DNA of 35,268 nt from Acrasis kona (taxonomy: Eukaryota > Heterolobosea > Eutetramitea > Acrasida > Acrasidae), in assembly GCA_026419775.2 (NCBI GenBank), contig JAOPGA020001228.1, forward strand, positions 1 to 35,268, in the 5' to 3' direction. Under the pieces are notes generated by a model. The model made no database searches and was not told the DNA's origin. It saw only the letters and a program-made list of their open reading frames with translations. The translations under genes and the position numbers were made by a program. The stretch's first letter is position 1; each line of letters opens with the position of its first letter. Shown piece after piece: positions 9,666-19,155 of the stretch.

Positions 9666-10426
9666 TGATTAAATCAGCACTTCTANTTTTTTTTTTGTTT
9701 TTGACGTGTTCTGATGTTTACCTTTAAAATAACCACTATCTCTTGGCCAAGTCATATGCCGTATAATTGGTACTTGCGAGAGTCTCTTTGCAGAGTAGTT
9801 GTTGCTGCTCATTGACTTAAATTTTGTTGTAATCATGAAACAACCATACATTGTCTGGTTGAGTAGAAAGTTGATAAAAACAATTGTGTAAAAACAAAAG
9901 TCGGAAAACACAAAAACATGAAAACATAACACTCTAGGTATGTGATATCAAAATTGCTCATTTGCGAGTGTGGGTTGCTTAAATGATGAATAAACATATG
10001 GCAATTTTCGTCTGATACCTGATTATAACTCAAGTTTTCGCGCCTTTAACTGATCAAGTGTACCCACACTATTCAAATGAGCAACTCTCATAGTACATTC
10101 ATTAACAACTTCATAGATGCAACAGCAAGAGTATAGTTTTTAAGAAGGATCACTTTCGTTCAATCATGTGAAGCGATAGGAATAAATACTTTTTCTTTAA
10201 ACTCGATTTAATGTTGGATGTAATTTGTTTTCGATTTCAAATCTTTTGCAATCTCTGTTTGTTCTTTTGAATAGTTCTGTGTGAAGAAGAGGCACAAAAT
10301 TCACAACCCCTCGGTACCTTTCCAAAAAGGGTGCAATCTTTTTTATTGGCGTTTGAGGTGCTTGTTTGTAAACAAAAGACGCGGAGGTCAACTATCAGGA
10401 GCTCGACGAGAAGCGAGGAGACCACC
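9666..10426. other. Gene-free stretch between dNK and PTB genes
   Basis: About 760 bases without a supportable gene. It starts with a poly(T) run carrying the only ambiguous base of the window (N at 9686). It holds one imperfect inverted repeat (annotated separately) and probably the 5' UTR and promoter of the PTB-like gene. The open frames here lack ATG starts or family resemblance. Confidence 0.5.
9954..10084. repeat. Imperfect inverted repeat, arms of about 22 bases
   Basis: Bases 9954-9975 read TTGCTCATTTGCGAGTGTGGGT. The reverse complement of 10062-10084 reads the same apart from a three-base mismatch/insertion region in the middle. The spacer is 86 bases. It may be a degenerate small inverted-repeat element, a hairpin-forming transcript, or two copies of one regulatory motif in opposite orientation. 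Confidence 0.5.
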
Positions 10427-12506
10427 ATGTCATCATCAACTGACGGGTAACTACCTCCTCTTGTTCATTACTTGTCTCAATTCTACCTACTATATATTTT
10501 CTACATAAAGAGTTTCTGTTGATGTAATCGATGCAGATGTTCCTTTAACCGAGAATCAAGATAGCTCCACAATAGATGAGGGCAGGGGCAAGCGCCTACA
10601 CTCTGAACTCTCGAGATATGAATCTGAAGACGAGGAAGAAGAGCGCAGGAGCCGGAATAGATTTTCAGAGTCTCCAGCAAGAGAAAACTCCCCTGAAAAC
10701 GACAAAAAGAGACCTAGGATTGGTGAAGAGGAACAAAAGAGCACCACATCCTCAGCACCTGGCAACGTCCAACCTAGTCGAGTAGTTTTTGTAAGACAGC
10801 TACCATCTAACACCACTGTGCACGACTTGGAAGGGTTGACTGAGGAGGTTGGTGGATGTGAGGAAATTGTGCTCATTGAAAAAAAGTGCCAGGCCTTCCT
10901 TGAATTTAAAGATATAGAAGTGGCAAGGAACTTTTTAGAACGGTACAACTATGAGCTACCAATTAGGTGAGCAGTGTTTTATTGTTGCATTGTTTATTGT
11001 TGCAGGGGAAAAAAGACGATTGCAGACTTCTCGATCAGACAGCAGCTCATTCGACCTCAAACTGATGTAAGAATCGCTTCGCGCCTTGAATTTTACAAAA
11101 TTTATTTTTTTAGGAGAAGCCTAATAACATTCTACTAGTTGTCGTAACTAATGCCATATATCCCATAACCACAGATGTCCTTTATCAAGTTTTTAAAAAG
11201 TACGGAGAGGTCGAAATAATCGTCATCTTTGAAAGCAAAAGTGGACAACTTCAAGCGCTAGTCCAGTACAGCAAGCAAGAAATGGCTACCGAAGCAAAAA
11301 AAGTAAGACTGATACATGTTTTTTTATTTAGTGATTTAGACTTTGAATAATCAAAACATTTATAAAGAATGTTGCCGCATGAGCATTTTATTCTCGAAAA
11401 TGAACAACATTACAGTAAATCAGAACAATGACAGAACAAAAGACTATAGAAACAACGGCCTAGGTTCAGATTTGGATAAAAAAGAAAAGGATCATTCACG
11501 ATCCAACAACAGACATGATGACCAAAGAGACGATCGACAATCAAACAGACGCAACGGTAGAGATACCTCGGACAGATACGATCAGCCAAGATCTCCACGT
11601 GCCACAGATCGTTACTCGGACCATCGTTCGGATCGTGGATATGACCGTGGATATGATCGTGGATCGGACCGTCATTCGGACCGTAGGGATTACGGACGTG
11701 ACTACTACGGGGACAGAAGGGATGAAAGAAGAGATCGTGATTTTGATAGAGAGATCGCCGACCGTCACAGATATGACGATTATTATAGAAGAGATTCCGA
11801 GAGGGATCGTGCTAGGGATCATCGCAGTAACAATCCGGTTGTGTTGGTTAGTAATATAGATAAAAGAACTACAATCAACCAATTGTTTACTCTGATGGGC
11901 GTGTACGGAGATGTAGCCAAAATTAAAATAATACATAATAAACCTGACAGTGCTCTTGTTCAATTTATGAACAATCAGGGCGCCGATACTTGTTTGGCTT
12001 TGTTGAGAAGTGGTGTCCCGTTGTTTGATGGTAAACTCAATATTAGCAGAAGCAAACATTATAGTATTAACTACCAATCCAATGAATTTGATGACCGCCT
12101 GTATAAGAACTTTACCAATTCCATATATCATCGCTTTAAACACTCCAGTAGCAAGAATTTAGACCATATATGCGAACCCTCCCGTACTCTGCATGTCAGC
12201 AACGTCAACGGATGCACAACCGAGGAAGAGTTGCAAAAGGTTTTTGAAAAGCATGGAAAGGTTGAGAATGTTAGGTTCTTTGGTAACAAGAAATTGAGCG
12301 GTAGGGACGAAAAGAAAATGGCCAGTGTGAGAATGGAAACATTAGAGTCCGCTGTTAGGTCGCTGGTTGAGCTTCATGAAACCGAGGTCAATAAGATGGA
12401 TATCAAGATTACCTTTAGCGAGAAGAGGTCCGAAAACAGGGACAATGGCAGAGAAAGGAACCATCATTCAAACCCTGATAGAGATGACAGAAGCAGGGCT
12501 CATTAA
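10427..12506 (+). CDS. PTB/hnRNP-L-like splicing regulator with four RRMs
   Basis: A 630-aa RNA-binding protein of the polypyrimidine-tract-binding family. Exons are 10427-10446, 10511-10966, 11006-11066, 11114-11302 and 11340-12506; introns are 64, 39, 47 and 37 nt and all restore one frame. The N-terminus is acidic and Ser/Arg-rich. RRM1 (about 96-172) carries SRVVFVRQLP and QAFLEF. RRM2 (about 180-270) carries NAIYPITTDVLYQVFKKYG and QALVQY, then NQNIYKECCRMSILFSK, the exact PTB RRM2 ending. RRM3 starts near 407 (NPVVLVSNID) and RRM4 near 522 (PSRTLHVSNVNG). Between RRM2 and RRM3 is an unusual stretch of about 125 residues of Asp/Arg/Tyr repeats. PTB proteins bind CU-rich RNA and control exon use, so a role in splicing is likely; targets are unknown. 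Confidence 0.93.
11600..11840 (+). repeat. Tandem RD/GYDR-coding repeats in PTB linker
   Basis: Degenerate 9-15 base direct repeats, with GGATATGACCGTGGATATGA the clearest pair, encode DRGYDRGYDRGSDRHSDR and similar runs. The repeat length is a multiple of three, so copy number can vary without breaking the frame. Confidence 0.65.
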
Positions 12507-12620
12507 ATGAAAATTTTCTTGTAAAATAATTATTCCTCAATTCCTTGCATTCCGGTCACTGTGTAAAACTAAGATTCCGATTAATTCCGTTCAAAATTTG
12601 AAACAAAGAACAATAGTATC

Positions 12621-15044
12621 ATGCCAGTTATCGGAATAGATTTGGGAACTGACAATTGCGTAATCGCATTGGCACGTAGAGGAGGTATTGATGTGGTTGT
12701 GAACGAATTTTCACGCAGATACACACCCAGTATCGTAAGTTTCACAAACAAGGAGAGGTACATTGGAGAAGCCGGTCTAACACAGGCCATCGGCAATGCA
12801 ACCAACACTGTCCAAGCTATCAAAAGATTGATCGGAATCAAGTATTCACAAGCCGAACAAGATGGAGAACTCAAGAACTATGCATGCAACATTGAACAAG
12901 GACCCGATGATTCCATCCTCATTAACGTCACTTACTTGGGAGAAAAGAGACAATTCACGCCCGTTCAAATTTTGGCCATGATCTTCGGTCAACTCATCAA
13001 CTATATCGAAAAGGAGTGCGGCGTGCGCAACATGGATTGTGCCATCGCCATTCCCGGATACTTTACAGACGTCCAACGTCGTGCAGTCTTACAAGCCGCA
13101 GAAATCGCTGGCATCCACTGCATTCGTTTGATCAACGACACCACCGCTGCCGCCATTGAATACGGCATCTACAAGGAACTAGAAGATAAGCCCATCAACA
13201 TTGCCTTCGTCGATGTGGGTCACGGAGACACCACCGTCAGCATCGCTCAAATGAGCAAGGGCAACATCAAGGTGTTGGCCAGCGCCTTCGAGCGTCACTT
13301 GGGCGCGGGTCACTTTGAGCAATTGTTGGTGGCGCACTTTGCCAAATTGATTTTGGACAAGTACAAGATTGATGCGTTGAGCAACGGAAAGGCAAGAGCA
13401 AGATTGAACAAGGAATGCGAGAGGGTCAAGAAGGTGTTGAGCGCCAACAGCGAGACCATGTTCAGAGTGGAGAGCATCATGAACGACATTGACGTCAACT
13501 TCAAGTTCACCAGGGAAGAATTCGAGTCCATGAGCCAGGACTTGTTGAGGAGATTCGAAGTGCCGGTCAAGAAGGCGCTGGAGGACTCCAAGATTGAGTT
13601 GAGCGATTTGCACTCGATCGAATTGTTGGGAGGAGGTAGTTACATTCCATCGTTGAAGAACATCATCTCCACCATCTTCCAAAAACCAGTCAGCACCACC
13701 CTGAACTCCTTGGAGAGCATTGCACGTGGATGTGCCATCCAAGCTGCCATCTTGTCGCCAAGCTTCAATTTGGCGCGTCAAATGACCGTCGCCGATGCAG
13801 TTCCCTATGGCGTCAGCGTCGGATGGGTCGGCACCGACAAGAAGGATTCGATGGAGACCGAAGAATCGGCATCGTTATCGGTAGGAAACCAGGTGGTCAA
13901 CAAGAGCAGCCCCATGTTCAAGCTATACGAGGCCACTCCATCCAGCAAGATTTTAACCTTCTCCAGAAACAAGGACTTTGACTTGTTCGCGCTCTACACG
14001 CAGCCAGAACAATTACCAGCTGGCACGTCCACCAGCATTGGCAAGTTTAGCATCCAAGGCGTTCCGTCCGCCAATGCATCTGGCAAGGGAACGCCAAAGA
14101 TCAAGGTCAAGGTGAGGCACAACATTCACGGAGTGTTCCAGATCGAAGACGCACACACCGTCGACGAGGTGGAAGTCGAAGTCGAAGAGGAAGTACCGGA
14201 AGAAGAAAAGACCGAAGATGCCAAGAAGAAGGACGACAAGAAGAAGGACGACAAGTCCGAACCACCAAAGAAACAAACTCGTCTGGTCAAAAAGATGAAG
14301 ACCGTGACCAACAAGCTGCAAGTCAAGGAGGAAGTGCCGATCATTCCATCAGAGCAACTCAAGGCATTCGTTGCCGACGAGAAGAAGATGTCGTACCAGG
14401 ACAAGATGATCAGGGAGACTGCAGAGGCCAAGAACGACGTGGAGAGTTACATTTACGCCATGAGAGATCGCATCACCGACGGAGGCAACTTGTACGAATA
14501 CTTGAACAACAACGACAGGAAGGAATTCAACGCCGCATTGGATGAGGCTGAACTATGGTTGGAGGACGAAGTGAGCAGGGACGATTCGGTCAACAAGCTC
14601 AAATCTCTTAAAAAGTTTGGAGACGTTGCTGAGGTTCGCATCAGAGAGGAGAAGGAGAGGCCAGCTGCCAGCGAAACTCTAGAGAAGGCCATCAACGAAT
14701 ACAGAATCTTCCTCGCTAGTTCGGAAGAAAAGTATTCACACATTGCTCAAGATGCAAAGGACAAGGTTGCACAAAAGGTTTCGGAGGTTAGATCATGGTT
14801 GGACAGCGAGAGCGACAAGCAGAGCAGAGCAGCAAAGAACGTGGACCCAACCCTGACCGTTGCATTGATTCAAGCCAAGGAGAAGGAGTTGCGTGATTTG
14901 GCCAAGCCCATCGTCAACACTCCAAAGCCAAAACCAAAGGTTGAAGACACACCAGCACCATCCGCTGCCACTCCACAATCTGGCGACGCAAAGACTGCCG
15001 AATCAGCAGACAAGAAGGATGACAAGATGGACGAAAGTTCATAA
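12621..15044 (+). CDS. Hsp110/Sse-type Hsp70 co-chaperone
   Basis: An 807-aa Hsp110 family protein, the nucleotide-exchange factor and holdase of cytosolic Hsp70. The N-terminal ATPase domain shows IGIDLGTDNCVIALARRGGID, with the ARxGGID and VVNEFSRRYTPSIVSF blocks characteristic of Hsp110/Sse, then LINDTTAAAIEYGIYK and LLGGGSYIPSL. The beta-sandwich region is followed by an acidic and Lys-rich insertion (about 515-555: VEVEVEEEVPEEE, then KKDDKKKDDK) and a C-terminal helical domain. The tail is Pro/Ala- and Asp/Lys-rich and ends DDKMDESS; a canonical EEVD is absent, as expected for Hsp110. The gene is intronless and strongly biased to C/G-ending codons compared with its neighbours, suggesting high expression. 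Confidence 0.95.
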   Translation: MPVIGIDLGTDNCVIALARRGGIDVVVNEFSRRYTPSIVSFTNKERYIGEAGLTQAIGNATNTVQAIKRLIGIKYSQAEQDGELKNYACNIEQGPDDSILINVTYLGEKRQFTPVQILAMIFGQLINYIEKECGVRNMDCAIAIPGYFTDVQRRAVLQAAEIAGIHCIRLINDTTAAAIEYGIYKELEDKPINIAFVDVGHGDTTVSIAQMSKGNIKVLASAFERHLGAGHFEQLLVAHFAKLILDKYKIDALSNGKARARLNKECERVKKVLSANSETMFRVESIMNDIDVNFKFTREEFESMSQDLLRRFEVPVKKALEDSKIELSDLHSIELLGGGSYIPSLKNIISTIFQKPVSTTLNSLESIARGCAIQAAILSPSFNLARQMTVADAVPYGVSVGWVGTDKKDSMETEESASLSVGNQVVNKSSPMFKLYEATPSSKILTFSRNKDFDLFALYTQPEQLPAGTSTSIGKFSIQGVPSANASGKGTPKIKVKVRHNIHGVFQIEDAHTVDEVEVEVEEEVPEEEKTEDAKKKDDKKKDDKSEPPKKQTRLVKKMKTVTNKLQVKEEVPIIPSEQLKAFVADEKKMSYQDKMIRETAEAKNDVESYIYAMRDRITDGGNLYEYLNNNDRKEFNAALDEAELWLEDEVSRDDSVNKLKSLKKFGDVAEVRIREEKERPAASETLEKAINEYRIFLASSEEKYSHIAQDAKDKVAQKVSEVRSWLDSESDKQSRAAKNVDPTLTVALIQAKEKELRDLAKPIVNTPKPKPKVEDTPAPSAATPQSGDAKTAESADKKDDKMDESS

Positions 15045-15616
15045 ATTAAAATTTACTGTTTATTTACTTTGTGTGTTGGTTTTATCTAAATGTGTGATGA
15101 TTTGTGTGTATCGATGATGGATGGGTTTACGTGTTAAATTCATTTGTATTTTTTACTGATCTTTCCTTGGCGTTGTTTGTGTCTTGGATTCAATTTACAT
15201 TGTACATATAGTCTGTTTTTGCGTGTGACAATCATGCATTGAGAGCATAGTCTCTTGATGGCTTGAATGACTCTCATTGTTTTCTTGCGTCCAGGTTGAG
15301 TTGGTTTTGTAATGAAACAGTTTTTGTTGAAGAATGGTGACAGATTTCGTCAAGCAACGGAATTCAAGGTTCAAACAATAATAACACATTCAAAAAATAC
15401 CGACGCTTGCAGAAACAAGGAGGAATTGGAAATTAATTACTTTTATTACGCCGCATATATAGAGCACATCACACATTATTCACACAAATTTTTCAACTCT
15501 TCACGCGAACTAATACCACCCCGTAGGATGAGTGCTTGTTAAATCAACTGTTCCGACACGCGTCCAGGCAATGTGAACACTGATCATACATCAATCCACT
15601 CGAACAATACTGCTCC
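15045..15616. other. Gene-free stretch between Hsp110 and receptor cyclase
   Basis: About 570 bases of T-rich 3' flank shared by the convergent Hsp110 and cyclase genes. An ATG-started 76-codon plus-strand frame (15312-15542) and a 48-codon Cys-rich minus-strand frame (15544-15690) exist; neither has a family resemblance that I can defend. No RNA gene was seen. Confidence 0.5.
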
Positions 15617-17651
15617 TCACACTTCAAGATGTTTGTACTCATCTTGAACATATTTGCTCTGTACTCTAGTTGATGAAGCAGACATTGCATTCATCGTGTC
15701 ACCCTGTGCAATCATGAGACTTTCCTTCTTAGTGTTGGGAATTGTTCGTCCATGTCTCGCCTCCAATTCATTTGGTAAAAGTAAAAACAATTCTTGAGGA
15801 TCAGGAATTCCCTGTAGCGAATAAATGCCTGCTGGGCGAATTAATAGTTTCTCTGGTAGCAAACCAGGTTCGCTCGAAAGCAAATCTCTCACTTCCGAGC
15901 TCATGTAACTCAGTCCACCTTCGCATACGCTTTCTATTCTACTGGATAAGTTGATACAATCTCCAAAGTAGTCAGTTCTCCTAGTAACCGTGTCGAGTAC
16001 AGGTGTTGGGTCCCCAACGGCAATACCAATACGAACCCTTAGTCCTCTAAATAGTAGGCATCCAAATTCATCAATGAGCTCTGATGCTGTGTCGATCTTT
16101 AAGACGTCTTCGGGCCAAGCCCCATGTAGTAATGACAGTTGAATGTCATTAGCACATCGTACTGCTTTGAGGTGATCTGAAAAGACAACCATGAAGGAAT
16201 CTCCGAGGTTCTTTACTTCGTATCCGTCGTGTCGTAATATACAATTACGTATAATCTTATTGTGTATGGCAATGGCAGTGGCCATGTTCTGACCACAAGT
16301 CTTCCAAGTAAAAGTACTATTTTGTACGTCGGTAAACATGATGCATATCTTGCCGGTGGGTCCTTCGTCGATGAAATTAACCTGTCTCTTTAATCTCATG
16401 ATGATGAGCACTAGCACTGCAACAATGATGAGTATGACGATGAGTACTACGGCGAGCGCAATACTGCCCGTAGAGGTGAGTGCTATGACCAATTCTTGAT
16501 CATTCTTTGGCAACAATGATATGACAGGAGCACCTTGACAATAAAAATTAACATCAATGGCTGATTGTATTTTTGCTTTGATTGCTTTCGGTAGGGATGC
16601 GAACTGCAGCGTGGAGATCATGACGTCTGCACTTGTCTCTGATACTGATAGTATCCATGACATGTACTTGTAGAGTGCTAGTGCTTGATCACAATCGGTC
16701 ATGTTTCTTGCTTTGAACATCATGTAACTGACTCCAGATATGGGCCAAGTTGCTTCGTCCACAAGAGTCAAATCTGTTTCAAAGTTGCTTTGCATAAAAT
16801 TAATTGCTTGACTCAACGCAGAAGTGATTCCAACAAGAGTTGGTAGTACAATGATGCCCTGACTGTTTTTGAACGAAGCAAATGATTGTTGAATGTTGAT
16901 GGTCAGAGAATAGGTGTTGTAACCTATGGAATAGGGTGATAACAGAACTGCCTTACTCATGCCAATGCTCTGAGGTGCAGTCATGAAAAGGGATGTGTTT
17001 CTGGTGGGCCATAGTGGTAATTGACTGCGACCGACTGTCGAGGCCCATTTTGAGTCGAAAGTAGAAAGTGCAGAAGTAAAAATGTCCGTGGTTCCACTAC
17101 TGTCCTGCCTAACAACAACGGTTATGGGTTTGGCCGGCAGCACTAGTGCTGGATTTAACGACTGGATGTAAGAATCGTTCCACATTTTAATTGTGCCATT
17201 GAAAATTCCAACCGTTGAAGCCTTGTCCAAGGTCAAAACGTGAGTTCCAAGCTCTGGTAGGTTATAAATAAGTACAACGGCGCTAAAAGCGTTATGTTAT
17301 TTAATGTTATGGTTGTTACCCTGCAATGAGAGGAAACTGGAACAAGTCAGGTGACCTGAGGTACTGAGCTCTTGAGATGGCAGAGTCGCTCCCTGCAAAA
17401 GCATACGTGCTTGTTATTAGGTTTGTAATACCAACCCCTGAACTTTGAAGATGAGCGAGCGAAAGAAATAATACGAACCCTACTGGATCATATGTCAAGG
17501 CATTGCTTGGATTTCCGTTTCTGTACAAGTTAATCAATGAATCATGAACTGGCTGTGCAAAACTAGAGCCTCCGCCTTTCAACGACACTGAGCAGGTAGT
17601 GCTTGATAGAACTAGCACTAGCACAGCACAAATGAAAACGCAGTAACACAT
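15617..17651 (-). CDS. Receptor adenylyl cyclase with PstS-type phosphate-binding ectodomain
   Basis: A predicted 653-aa receptor. Exons (minus strand) are 17651-17479, 17442-17320 and 17282-15617; introns are 36 and 37 nt. Order of parts: signal peptide (residues 1-20), PstS-like phosphate-binding domain (about 21-345), one membrane helix (about 371-394), class III cyclase domain (about 408-565) and a short cytosolic tail. Ligand residues match E. coli PstS: Ser30-Phe31 for Thr10-Phe11, Ser59 for Ser38, Asp77 for Asp56, Arg157 for Arg135, and Ser161-Gly162-Thr163 for 139-141. The cyclase keeps metal Asp417 (FTDVQNST) and Asp460 (KNLGDSF), Lys456 and Asp536 (TDYFGD), which indicate ATP as substrate, and Asn543 and Arg547 for catalysis. 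I infer an external phosphate sensor that makes cAMP. The PBP-TM-cyclase plan resembles trypanosomatid receptor cyclases, but those use a different binding-protein class. Confidence 0.9.
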
Positions 17652-17803
17652 CCAACTATGATTTCCGCGAAAACTGAATATTGTAAAAGGACATCAAGCT
17701 ACGGTATAATTTTCATTTGGCTTTATCACCGCGGTGTATTTCTTCGAAGATCCGTAACAAATTTCTCACAATGACTTTGCACTGTTTACTTTGACAACAT
17801 TAA

Positions 17804-17998
17804 GTGCATCCTAAGGGTACGCCAAAGGGATTAGAAGAATACCAACAGTCAACTTACACAAACGAAAGGGAGTACTTTTCAAGAGGATTAAGCCATCCTA
17901 CCAAGCACGTTAATCAAAACTTCGTAATGAACCGAAAGAATGTTTTGGATGAGACATTTCATCAAGCAGCAAGTTACATTAAAAACAAGTTTAATTGA
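17804..17998 (+). CDS. Possible small protein or last exon (about 64 codons)
   Basis: An open frame with protein-like composition (GLEEYQQSTYTNEREYFSRG) ends at 17998, eight bases into the end of the convergent penta-EF-hand gene. It has no in-frame ATG near its start. An ATG at 17771 could be joined only by an implausible 21-nt intron, so the 5' end is unresolved. No domain is recognised. It sits divergent from the receptor cyclase. Confidence 0.25.
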   Translation: MHPKGTPKGLEEYQQSTYTNEREYFSRGLSHPTKHVNQNFVMNRKNVLDETFHQAASYIKNKFN

Positions 17999-18641
17999 AC
18001 CCATACTGTAGGGCCAAGCAAGCATTCAAAAATTGATCGTACCCCATGCTGATCATTCCTGTTCTCTGGTAATCTTGAGCTTGGAAAATTTCCTTTGTAG
18101 AGCTCATGAATAGGCACAACTCAATGTAGCTGTCCAACCCAATGGTGCCAACCTTTTGTCTGTCGAATTTCGATAAGATCTTTGGTAGAAGTCTTTGGTC
18201 GAAGAAGTAACCACTTTGTTGGAGAACTCTACAGATTTCATTGTAGTCAAGACGTCCGCTTCTATCTGTGTCAACGAGGAAGAAGTTATGCCTCATTGTG
18301 TTCAAGTAGGTAACGAGGTGTTGGAATTCAACCAAGTTCAACTGACCAGTTCCGTTAGTGTTGTACATTTTGATCATGGCAGTTGTAGCCTCGATGCTGA
18401 ATGGGACCCAACCACCGTACGATAAAGCGTTTGCAAGCTCCCTTGAATCTATAAATCCGCTTCTATTGGTATCGACCTGTTGGAACCAAACAGCGATGTT
18501 GGGGTCAACATTTGGTGGTGCCATGGTGTACCTTTGTCCATACACTGCGAACCCTTGTTGTGCTCCTCCGTAACCTTGTTGTGGTGGGTAGCCTTGTGGT
18601 GCTCCGTAACCTTGTGGTGCTCCATATCCTGATCCATACAT
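17991..18641 (-). CDS. Penta-EF-hand calcium-binding protein (ALG-2/sorcin type)
   Basis: A 216-aa penta-EF-hand protein. The N-terminal 40 residues are Gly/Tyr/Gln/Pro-rich with GYGAPQ repeats, as in sorcin, peflin and ALG-2. EF1 (DTNRSGFIDSRE) and EF3 (DTDRSGRLDYNE) have full calcium ligands. EF2 (NTNGTGQLNLVE) starts with Asn and is weaker; EF4 (DRQKVGTIGLDS) and EF5 (DYQRTGMISMGYD) lack key ligands, EF5 being the usual dimerisation hand. Such proteins bind ESCRT-linked and membrane-trafficking partners in a calcium-dependent way. The gene has no intron. Its 3' end overlaps a small plus-strand frame by eight bases. Confidence 0.93.
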   Translation of the reverse strand: MYGSGYGAPQGYGAPQGYPPQQGYGGAQQGFAVYGQRYTMAPPNVDPNIAVWFQQVDTNRSGFIDSRELANALSYGGWVPFSIEATTAMIKMYNTNGTGQLNLVEFQHLVTYLNTMRHNFFLVDTDRSGRLDYNEICRVLQQSGYFFDQRLLPKILSKFDRQKVGTIGLDSYIELCLFMSSTKEIFQAQDYQRTGMISMGYDQFLNACLALQYGFN

Positions 18642-19155
18642 TTTTTTGTTGTGTTTTGATTTGACAGGTTAGTTTGTTGTAATTTGTATAAATAGTATTA
18701 CCATTGATTGGAACACTCCATTATCGGAATATTTAAGTTTCGACAAATTAGTTGATTCTACTAGGACAAAAATAGATTCAACTTTCCGATGGACCACAAA
18801 CTTTTGAATATATATTACAAATTCTGACAGTACAAAGGGATGAAGTATAGCTCACTGGAAGATTCTTCGATCACCAACTGGTATGGAGCTGAGTGATGCA
18901 GCACAAAATGGAATGAATCATGTAACTAGTAGAACAGCTTTGTCATACAATAAAAATACGTATAAACTGACATTTAATCACGTTCAAACACTGAATTCAT
19001 TTTGATGCAAACATTCACTCATCGTGCATGAATGTAATGATGCTCGCCATTGCTTATCAAATCAAATTCATTTTTAGAATGAACGGATTTATTGACAGTG
19101 CACTAAAGAATCTCTACATCACATTTTGATTAAAAATATATTTAACATAATGAAA
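18642..19155. other. Gene-free stretch with one possible small ORF
   Basis: About 510 AT-rich bases upstream of the penta-EF-hand gene and upstream-distal of nothing else clear. One ATG frame of 40 codons at 18883-19005 (plus), starting MELSDAAQNGMNHVTSRTAL, has protein-like composition but no known family. No tRNA box pair or other RNA gene was seen. Confidence 0.4.

Noticed and set aside
9669-10033. Minus-strand frames of 87 and 66 codons after the dNK gene
   Set aside because: AT-rich, no family resemblance, and one runs through the ambiguous base in a poly(T) run; no support as genes.
10197-10428. Minus-strand frames of 64 and 63 codons and a plus-strand 75-codon frame before the PTB gene
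   Set aside because: The 64-codon frame has no ATG start, none has domain resemblance, and the region fits a 5' UTR/promoter of the spliced PTB gene.
11515-12143. Long shadow frames on both strands within the PTB gene
   Set aside because: They arise from the repetitive RD-coding sequence and conflict with the RRM-bearing frame.
13179-13781. 200-codon minus-strand frame inside Hsp110
   Set aside because: Shadow frame favoured by the biased codon use of Hsp110; no homology.
15312-15542. Plus-strand 76-codon frame starting MKQFLLKNGDRF
   Set aside because: It has an ATG but no homology, and lies in the 3' flank shared by two convergent genes; too weak to call.
17784-17804. 21-nt intron linking an ATG at 17771 to the small frame ending at 17998
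   Set aside because: It keeps frame, but 21 nt is well below every other intron in the window; left unresolved.
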